A DNA stretch of 64,000 nt. Source: Vermamoeba vermiformis. Taxonomy: Eukaryota; Tubulinea; Echinamoebida. Below are positions 55,916 to 64,000 of this stretch, piece after piece (the stretch's first letter is position 1; each line of letters starts with the position of its first letter). The DNA is taken from NCBI GenBank assembly GCA_045837725.1, contig JBEWZL010000235.1:62001-126000 (forward strand), given 5' to 3'. A program made the translations under genes and the position numbers. The notes under the pieces are model-generated. The model searched no databases, was not told where the DNA came from, and saw only the letters and a program-made list of their open reading frames with translations.

Positions 55916-57195
55916 ATGAAGCCGAGGTCCACCTCCCCGACACCCTCGAGAAGTGTAGTTGTTACATTTAAAAATAATACCGACAACGAGTTAATTAGAG
56001 AAGTTAAAAAATGCATGCAAGGCTCGTGGAAGAACGATCCGCCACCAAAGATTGCACCCAAATCCGAGTTTCTCTTTCGTAGTGAAGCAAAAGCCGGAAT
56101 ATCTGGCACAGAAGCTAAAGTAACACACTATTAAAGGAACAAAGAATACAATCACGCTAGAATGGGCCAATCCGTTCGTCGGCAATCCCAAGTTTGTTTA
56201 TACAGCTCCGAGTACATTATCAATCGATTTACAAAAACGAGAAGGCAATAATTTTACTGTGGATTTTACTATTAACCCAGCTGGACAGTCATCAGTTAAA
56301 GGTATATTTAATTTTTATAATTTAATTCACTTCTCGTCAGAAATTGCCGGTAATATTTTAAAATCCTATTTTAATCATTGCATCACAATAGTTTCTGTAA
56401 TAGTAGGAGTTTTTTTGCTCATTTAAAATTGTGAATGGAAATTGCAATTTTATCTCGCATTAAATTTTATTAATTTCCGATTTATAATCATTGGACTGAA
56501 TACTAACAGTACTCACTATTATTACTTGCACTCAATAACACAAGAAACACTTAATTTTGTGGGATCTAAATATAGCCACTGACATGCTTTAAATTTAGAA
56601 CCGACAACTCAGGCAGACTTAGAAGCAGCAATTCAACACTGTAACTCGCAACTACAATCAGTATCGAAAATCAAAGAAGGTCTTGTCATCATGATGCGCA
56701 GCTATGAGAAAGCAAACGATGAAAAGAGTGCCAAGATCCTCGCACCTCAGATCGCAGAGAAAGATCTGGTACGATGCAACCGACCTTTATTTTGCAAAAT
56801 CCGATGCTTACATTCGTTTATAGGAAATAAATACATTAACTGAAAAGAAAACACGATGGGAGAAGAAATTGAAAGAAGTTACAGATCGGATTCAATTCCG
56901 CCGAACAATCAAGCCTGACACTTTGCCCAGCTTAAGAAACTCACTAATAGGCTCACTAATGGCTCGAGCGGACTTTGACTACGCGAAAGAAGAGGAAGGT
57001 GAGCTCTCAATCAAGCGTGGCGATATCATTGTGTTGCTGGACAATCGGGATGAGCAATGGTGGTACGGCGAATCTAACGGCCAAGTCGGATATTTTCCAG
57101 CTAGCTACGTCACCATATTGAATACTGTTCAAGCTACACAAGACGATGAAGTTGCTCGAAGAAACAGTCTTATAGTATCAAAAGAATCAAAGTGA
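55916..57195 (+). CDS. aegerolysin-like beta-sandwich domain joined to coiled coil and SH3 domain
   Basis: The first 120 codons resemble aegerolysins (VVVTFKNNT, then GSWKNDPPPKIAP, then GISGTEAK, then a TITLEWANPFVGNPKF block), small beta-sandwich proteins known to bind membrane lipids. The open reading across this part is not fully continuous, so that portion may be broken or may depend on a feature I cannot resolve. After an intron of about 300 nt a coiled coil (AAIQHCNSQLQSVSKIKEG...) precedes a clear SH3 domain (ARADFDYAKEEEGELSIKRG... WWYGESNGQVGYFPASYV, 56,960-57,115), ending at a stop at 57,193-57,195. The SH3 part implies a cytosolic adaptor role. Whether one transcript spans both parts needs RNA evidence. 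Confidence 0.55.
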
Positions 57196-57511
57196 GCCTT
57201 CATTCTCGGGTTCTCTTGTAGTTCAAGTTGTAAATTATATGCGTTAGAGTATTATATCATTTATCTCCATATTTTGCGGCAAATAAACTCCTTGTAACAT
57301 TAAGTAATATTTAACTTGGCACTTGGTCCTACCGTAGCTGCAAACGACTGGCCTACTAGGCAAATAGTACTATAATACTCGTAGCATACATACGACAAAG
57401 GCGAACTTACGGCCTCGGTCACTGGCGGGAGCACAAAATGTTTTTGTATGTGCATCCATTTATTCGAGCAAGGCCAAACGCTGTACAATAGAATCATAGT
57501 AATCAAATAAC
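57196..57511. other. intergenic gap between the SH3 gene and POLR3D
   Basis: 316 bp, AT-rich, no convincing ORF on either strand. An AATAAA-type site near 57,283 could end the SH3 transcript. Confidence 0.3.
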
Positions 57512-59046
57512 ATGGCCGATAAAAATACACAACCATCAAAGCCTAAACTACCGCTAACAGGTGGACTGCCGTCCGCCGTCGGTAAAGCAAATCTGAATCT
57601 AGGCAAAGGTGCACCGCCTGCCAACCCAGCACAAAGATTACAAGGATTTCGTAAAGTGCCCGATTTTGCATTAGGAGGTCAAGCCAAAGTGGCCAAGGTA
57701 CGATCCGTAAACGAATAATTTTGAGAAAAATCCTATAATTATGTATTTAATTAGAAACGTGTTATAATCAACTCCAATATTATATTTATACTATTTTAAA
57801 ATATCTCCCGTTTTTTATTAATTTATTGTAAACTGTCGGATGCGTTGCACGTTTGTAACTCTTATTTTACCTCCAGCAACCAGTTTTTGTGCCCAACTTG
57901 CCCTCTTTATCTGCAAACAAACGCCCAGTGTAAGTATCTGATCATTATTCGACTCAAAATCACTCGCTAACTAAGAATTAGATCCAATGCCCCGCCACCC
58001 ACAGAGAAGCAATTGAACCCTTATTCGTCACAAGTATCACACTTAGTCAAACCTGCCAAGCCAAAAACACCTTTACCACGAAAACGTATGTAGAACCTTA
58101 TCGTAACGAGCCTCGTATATTAATTTCTTCGTGTGCAAATGAAGCGTTTACTCCCAAGCCGAATTTGCCCGGTGATCGCCCAGCACAACAAACCAGTGCA
58201 GCTATGGAAATTGACCACGACATGGGTGTGACACATCAGCCAGTTGACCAAGATATTAAAAAGAAGAAGAAGAAATACACCAACGAAGACATTGCACCCA
58301 CAGCCCAACAAATGGGCATTGATCCCATGGACCCGACACAGCCCCTCACACTGCCCTTCATTGACCCGCAGAAGTGGACTAATGTCTTGAAAGAAGAGCC
58401 AGCACGAGGACCAGCAATGCACATTGACAAATCAGAACTCGACCCAGAACTTGCAGCACTTATTAACAACAACTCACAGCCCAAAGCTGAACAAGCACAT
58501 CAACAGGACATGAAGAGGCGGTTAGAAGACGCGTCGTTGTTCGAGTTGGAGTCAGGTGCAGGAGCCGATCAGTTGTTCTTCATTCAACTGCCCTCACACT
58601 TGCCACGCTCACAACCTCCCGCCTCATCGACTGCAAATAATAACAACAATGCAACGAATGGCAACGTGACTACCGGCACAGAGGCCAGTGAGACACCAAG
58701 CGAAGTGTCATTATTGCCCCGTGACGAGTCGTTCATGGACGAATTCGCCATTGATTTCACACCAACACTGCCCAGCACTCCGCAAGGCCGACTAGGATCC
58801 CTCGTTGTTTACAAATCAGGACGCGTTAAGCTGCGCATTGGTGACGTGTTGTACGATGTCACACCGGGTATGCCACTCAACTTCTTGCAAGAAGTCGCAG
58901 TCGTAGAGCCAGACGAACAGAAGTTTTACTCCCTCGGCGAGATCAATCAACGTATGGTAGTCTCAGCGAACATTGACTCGCTGTTGAGTGCACAAGAACA
59001 GAAACGATCGCAGAAGAATATTAGGACCAGCTCTGCTAGTCAATAG
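57512..59046 (+). CDS. POLR3D: RNA polymerase III subunit RPC4
   Basis: Four or five exons, ATG 57,512. A long Pro/Lys-rich, disordered N-terminal part (with a KKKKKK stretch near 58,260) precedes the conserved C-terminal RPC4 region (GRLGSLVVYKSGRVKLRIGD... FLQEVAVVEPDEQKFYSLGEI, 58,790-58,940) that pairs with RPC5 on the Pol III core. That pairing shapes initiation and termination at tRNA and 5S genes. Length (about 420 residues) and the C-terminal block are typical. The large 293-codon last exon is typical of this window's intron-poor 3' ends. Ends with a stop at 59,044-59,046. Confidence 0.85.
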
Positions 59047-59252
59047 AATACTCCTCTCTTGTATTAAAAAATTTTTTAAAACAATCGTGTTCTCTTCATA
59101 TTTACGATTGCTCTATCAGTAGCACAGTAACGTATGTTGGATTTTGATTTTATTGCCTTGACTTGAACCAAGTAAATATCGTAACTAAATACATGCTTAT
59201 AAATTGTCCTTTGGCCACAGAATAGTACAAAAATTTGCCATAGAATATTATT

Positions 59253-60340
59253 TTAAACAGCAGGAGCACCTTCCAAAGTATCCTCACGATCGAGCCTAAA
59301 AAAATTATTGTATTAATATTTGCATCTTATTTCGATATTAAAACATGCTTAAAATACTAAATAATAATATTGTGCATTATCCTCTATTAAACTTACTTCA
59401 AGGTGTACAGTTCTTCGTCGATCTTTCGCATCATGGCGGGGTTGGACATAACAGCATTGCTAACGTATTCAGTCTTAAGTCTATCACGCTCGCTCTAAAA
59501 TTAATCGAAAAAATTATTAGAGGGTGCCAGTTAAAATACAAAACCAGGCAAATCTAGATTGCAGCATAATTCAACAGAAAAAATTCAAGGTATAATAATT
59601 ACAATTGGACTTTGCATTATCGTCATAGCCTACAGTTAATATTAAATTAAATTTTTAACTGCTACTTACGGTCAATTTAGCAAGATCGGCTTCAGCTTCA
59701 GCAAGAACACCGCGCATAGTGTCTTCAATGCGGTTAGCTTCCTCGAACTAATATAATCACATTAATATATATTGCATCTCAGATTATACACTTGGCACAG
59801 ACACGCGCGAAATAAACTCACGACAAGCGCATTCGAAATAATATTTTGAGCTACTTACGAACTTCTCCATTTTGTTCTCCAAAGAGTTGAACATAGGGGT
59901 AGCATCAACCTTGAGGGTAGTATCAGCAGAGGCAACAAGACCCTTGTAAACACCTTCCAAAGTGTTGACAAACTCGAGGGTAGAAGGATCGTTAATTCGT
60001 TCTCTGACAAGATCAAAAGCAGGTTCAGCTTCTGACTCGCTAACTTCAAATTCTGGCTTCATTTTTTGCAATTCGTTAACACGAGCGTTCAATCTAGAAA
60101 CGCTTTCAATGAATGCCTTGCTACCAGAGTTGGCTATAATTAAATAATCCATTAATAATCATCCTATAAATTGTAATAATTGTTGGTGATATTATTTGAA
60201 TTATTTGTGGGGCTGTAATAATTATTTTAACACCAATATTTTTTCCATATCCGATTCGTACCCTGAAGGCTTTGGAAAGTGGCAGCCTTTTCAGGAGAGA
60301 TAGTCTTCAAAAATTCTCTAAAGGTCAAACGAGCAGCCAT
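59253..60340 (-). CDS. helical protein, possible ATP-synthase d-like subunit
   Basis: Minus strand, five exons from ATG 60,340 (MAARLTFREFLKTISPEKAA). About 200 residues, nearly all helical and acidic, with long Glu/Lys-rich stretches (RLNARVNELQKMKPEF... EGVYKGLVASADTT... EEANRIEDTMRGVLAEAEADLAKL). The start, size and all-helix design recall subunit d of the F-type ATP synthase peripheral stalk, but no diagnostic motif is present, so this is a guess. A stop at 59,253-59,255 lies close to the convergent POLR3D 3' end. Confidence 0.45.
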
Positions 60341-60521
60341 GTTGTATTTAGTGCTGGTAACAAAAATAATGAGCCACAATAAATATCATTTTTGGTCGTC
60401 AAATTTTTGGTCCGATCTAATTTTTGACGGGCAAAACGACACAGTCAAAGTCCGGGCTTTCTGCAACAAGCATGGTGTAGTTCGGTTGAATTGTACATGG
60501 TGATTCGTTTATTTACAAGTT

Positions 60522-63017
60522 TTACGACAGGTTGTTAAACCTAGCCAACATCCGCTTCCGCGTGGCTTGCTGGTACGTGTCAGTCGGCAAGATAGTGAGG
60601 TCCTCGCTAACAGGGATTTCAGTTTCGCTACCTAAACCGGTCCTTTCTGTGTGCATTGTCACTTGCACAGGGTTCTCCATGCCGCTCTCTTTGGCACCGA
60701 GTCCACCGCCCTTCCAGCCCATCTTGCGCATCATACGAGCAGCAGGGCTGTCGTCATCGAGCGCGGGTGTTGCGGGTGTGGCCGAGACAGGCGCACCTCC
60801 GAAGCCTAGCCCGGCTGTTGGCGGCCCTGAGGTGAGAGGATTGAGCTCGGTCTTCTGTTTCTTGTTCTTCTTGCTGTTGTTCCAGTTCTTCTTCCGTTTC
60901 TTCGCATTCTTCATGTTCTGCAGCTGTTGCTTGTACAGTTTGCGTGCCAGTCTATCTTGTTGCTTCTGTCGGCGTTGCTCCTCTCTGGCTTCAAGATTTT
61001 TCTGCGAAGGGTTAGATCGGTTTATCGTAACGAGGGGAAACCTACCTTGTGCAGATCCGATTGTGTAAGATGCTTCTGGAGTTTGGCCTCAGTCTGTAGC
61101 TCGCGCTGGCAGAGCATGCATATGGTTCCTACGGTTATGGGACCCTCCTCTTCTTCAGGTTCGTCTGAAACGTCGTCTAGATCTTGCTCACCAGCAGGAT
61201 CGCTGTTACTGTTCTGATCGCTGTTGCTCTTCTCTTCATTCTGGGCCTCCTCCTCTTCGAACGCTGCACGAAGTTCTTGCTTTCTTTGGTTCCATTTATC
61301 AATGTCGTTCGGATTTGACTTCGAAAAAGAGATCGACACCAAAGCGGGTTTAGCAGCACTAGGAGTACTTGCAGGCTTCTCTTCAGGAGGTTTTTCGATA
61401 ACAGGTGGTGCAGAGATGACTGGCTGCGAACTGATAACTTTCACAGGCTGAGCGCTGACGACTGTTTTGGCTACTGATGCAGCTTTGGGTGCGGGATTAG
61501 CGACCACTTGTTGCTCTTTGTGAGGTGCGAATGTGTTTGAAGTGGTGTCGTAAGTGTAGTACTCGATCTTGTCGTTCTCCAAACGCCTGAAGTAAAGGCC
61601 TGACATGGCTTCATAACAATAGCCAGACTGTGCATCAATGTAACAGCCCTTAGAATCGTCCCAAACAAAGTTCATGCCTGGAGGCCATTGTTGCGGTTGT
61701 GACGTGCTCTTAGTATCGCTACTGCCCACTTGCTCGAGGAAGGACGAGAATTCATCGTCCAGATCCGCTCCAGTGTTTGATTGAGAGGGTTGAGCAGCAG
61801 GTGCAGGTGTGGCCTCCGTTGCGGGTTGCTGAGCTGTGTATTGCTGGTAGTAGGCCGCGTATTGTGCGGGATCCATGCCATATGCAGCAGCATACTGAGC
61901 AGGGTCATAGCCAGCAGCGTAAGCGGCGTTCGGATCTTGCCAATAATTATTTTGAGCTTGGTTAGGGTCCCAGAACTGCTGGCCATTGATTTGAGGTAAC
62001 GCGGTTGCATCAGCGGGCTTGTCGAGCTTGCATTGGTAGCATTGAATACGACGGGAGAAGTTATGACCACCGCATTTTGGACAGATCCAGTCAGTACGAG
62101 GCGGATGGGGTGTAGATTCCGGACGAGGATTGCTGAAGGCAAACTCGAGGTCACCACGAATAGTGCGACCCTGTGAAATCACGTCAATGCGACCGTTAAG
62201 CGTATTCAAAACTTGTTGTGCTAGCTCAACGCTTTGGAACGTAATGAAAGCAAAGCCGCGAGATTCACCCGTTGTCTTGTTTTTGATAACCCGAACAGAC
62301 TCTACAGGGCAATAAACCTTAAATGTATCGGCTATCTAAAATAAAAACGAATTAATTACTTGCAGACCAGCAAATTCTTCCAAGCCAAAGCAAATAAATA
62401 AATTATTTCATTAGCAACATTTCAATTTTAAAAATTCGTGCTAACGATTAAAATATACTCCACGATATGTATTATTGAATGCTTGTACTTACAATGTCCT
62501 CAGTAACATAAGCATCCAAACCACGCAAGATCAAAACTTTTGAAGGTTCTGCAGCTTTGTAGTCACGGTCATCATGGCGCTGATCATCGTCTCTATCATA
62601 GTAGGAACGATTATCCCTTCTATCATGTCTAGAATGGTTGTCGTATTCTCTGTGGCGAGTGTCGTCTCGAGCACGAGATCTGTCTTGATCTCGGTCTCTA
62701 GAGTTCCAATCGCGCTCACGACTACGCCTTCGTTCATTATTTCTCTGGAGGGGATGAAAATATGAATATAGAACGATTGGGGACCGCTATTTCTGAAAAA
62801 TTCAGGAGGGTTCCGTTAGATGGACCCTTGCTGCCTCCTCTGAATTTTTGTATTTTCACCAAATATAGGGAGTTACTTGACGTACTGTATAGTCCTCGTT
62901 TCTATGTCGTTGTGAATTATGTGACGAGGAGTATCTGTCTCTTGAACGAGATCTTGACCGCGAGCGGGATCGTCGTCTACGGTCATAGTCTCGGCTATGC
63001 CTATCGTTGGTACTCAT
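60522..63017 (-). CDS. RBM5: RBM5/RBM10-type splicing factor
   Basis: Minus strand from ATG 63,017. An Arg/Ser-rich start (RRRRSRSRSRSRSRDRYSS), an RRM (VLILRGLDAYVTEDI, then RGFAFITFQ), a RanBP2-type zinc finger (WICPKCGGHNFSRRIQCYQC, 62,090-62,030), a Tyr/Ala/Gln-rich linker, an OCRE domain (WDDSKGCYIDAQSGYCYEAM, near 61,640), a C2H2 finger (CMLCQRELQTEAKLQKH, near 61,105) and a G-patch (ARMMRKMGWKGGGLGAKE, near 60,710). This domain order is diagnostic for the RBM5/6/10 group, which control alternative 3' splice-site choice and tune U2AF/prespliceosome assembly. RBM5 and RBM10 cannot be told apart here. The stop is at 60,522-60,524. Confidence 0.9.
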
Positions 63018-63188
63018 TATTGAAAGTGTTGTGGTGTGGTGCAACCATTGGAGCGTGCTAACAGCACAGAAACAAACCACACACAAGTCACAGTGACTGA
63101 AATTTTGCCGACCAATCATTTGCAAGCTAAAATTAACTCTCTCGGTTTTGGCGAACGGAATTGATTCAATTATTATTTCAACCCAAAA
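63018..63188. promoter_or_regulatory. divergent promoter between RBM5/10 and PGGT1B
   Basis: 171 bp between two start codons on opposite strands. A bidirectional promoter is likely; no clear TATA box. Confidence 0.35.
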
Positions 63189-64000
63189 ATGTCAGACAAG
63201 CCGGCCTCTACTGCACTTCAATTCGAGAAGCACGTAAAGTACTTGCTTTACAATTACAAAATACTGCCTGAACCGTACGCCAGTCAAGACAGTTCAAGGC
63301 TAACACTCGTGTACTTTATCGTATCAACATTTGAAATCCTCGATAAACTCGATCTCATCGGAAATAAGCAAGAAGTAATCGATTGGATTTATGGCTTGCA
63401 AGTCCTTCCTGACAAGGATGAACCAGGTAACGGCCAAAAAAATCTTTAATAATTTTAATCTCAATTATTCTTGTCGTATTAATTTATTAAAATCGATTGG
63501 AAAGTTGAATTTCTAACTTGAATATTTTAATCATAGAGAAAAACTATCAAAATTGCGGATTCAGAGGAAGTCCGTTCTTAGGCTTGCCATTTGACTGTTC
63601 AGGCGTAAGTTCGATAATAAAATTCGTGTTTAATATATACTAACGATCAGGTGCTATCAGAAACCGTGCAGTTGTCATATTCACGATCAAGGCCATCTCG
63701 CCATGACTTACGTCGCTTTATTGCTGTTATTGATTTTGGGTGACGACCTCAGTAGAGTTAACAAGAAGGGAATTATCGAAAGCATGAAGCGACTGCAACA
63801 GCCTGATGGAAGGTACTTAAAGCCATATCCTAAATCAACCAACCTGCTCTGCCGCTAATATTACAGTACTAACTTTATTTTAGCTTCGCAGCAGCACCTG
63901 GTGGCAATGAAAGTGATGCGCGCTTCTTGTACTGCGCATGCGTTATTGCACACGTTCTCAATGACTGGAGCGGCATTGACAGAGAGAAGGCCGTGCAGTA
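63189..64000 (+). CDS. PGGT1B: geranylgeranyltransferase type I beta subunit (5' part, runs off window)
   Basis: ATG 63,189 (MSDKPASTALQFEKHVKYLLYNYKILPEPYA), four visible exons. Prenyltransferase alpha/alpha-barrel repeats begin (CSCHIHDQGHLAMTYVALLLLLILGDDL, 63,665-63,760; ESMKRLQQPDGSFAA; DARFLYCACVIAHVL). The exon order and LQFEKHVKYLLY opening fit the beta subunit of GGTase-I, which attaches geranylgeranyl groups to CaaL proteins such as Rho GTPases together with the FNTA alpha subunit. The zinc-binding residues lie beyond the window end. Confidence 0.85.

Overview
This window comes from a compact eukaryotic nuclear genome. Genes sit on both strands, are split by many short GT-AG introns (mostly about 40-120 nt), and are separated by short intergenic gaps. 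The gene set points to an opisthokont. There are secreted, probably GPI-anchored thrombospondin/PSI proteins, a SMARCAL1-type fork-remodelling helicase, RBM5/10, PGGT1B, POLR3D and TRMT61B. There is also a fungal-type homoisocitrate dehydrogenase (LYS12) of the alpha-aminoadipate lysine pathway. Animal-like adhesion domains plus fungal-type lysine synthesis fit a unicellular holozoan protist best, but that placement is inference.

Layout of the host genes. 1-3.2 kb: a small coiled-coil gene and sparse DNA. 3.2-7.9 kb: a thrombospondin/PSI surface protein. 8.2-13.1 kb: a Cys-rich/ZZ-SPRY gene whose first exon is split by a 2.5-kb Ginger-type DNA transposon; an inverted, uninterrupted paralogue lies at 38.8-41.1 kb. 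13.3-13.9 kb: a small lysozyme-like gene. 14.0-35.0 kb (minus): a SMARCAL1 orthologue blown apart by a 16.7-kb insertion in a coding exon and by a small LTR element in the neighbouring intron. 35.3-64 kb: two tiny ORFs, PGM2, the ZZ-SPRY paralogue, an aminoadipate-type aminotransferase, TRMT61B, tRNA-Gly(GCC), a rhodanese/dual-specificity phosphatase, LYS12, two divergent type I membrane proteins, a coiled-coil/polyproline/WH2 actin regulator, an aegerolysin-like/SH3 gene, POLR3D, a possible ATP-synthase d-like subunit, RBM5/10 and the start of PGGT1B.

The most unusual part is 15,374-32,112. It is a giant CACTA-type transposon with termini CACTAGAA and a 3-bp target duplication AAA, sitting inside a SMARCAL1 exon so that the exon reads in frame across the empty site. 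It carries four genes: a very large protein with an N-terminal ParB-like domain; a Ulp1/C48 cysteine protease; an AlkB-like 2-oxoglutarate/Fe(II) dioxygenase; and a C2H2-finger DDE transposase. The last three are on one strand and overlap by a few bases, an operon-like order that is odd for a eukaryote. A 37-bp near-perfect palindrome lies in the divergent promoter beside the ParB-like gene.

The CACTA transposase gene is itself split by a second DNA transposon (24,746-30,862, about 75-bp inverted repeats, 8-bp target duplication). That element has two head-to-head genes. One encodes a DDE transposase. The other contains nine consecutive exons of exactly 102 nt, repeated every 154-155 bp with their introns. 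The region therefore records stacked insertions: CACTA into SMARCAL1, the second DNA transposon into CACTA, a tiny LTR element into SMARCAL1, and Ginger into the ZZ-SPRY gene. The junctions are clean enough to read the empty sites.
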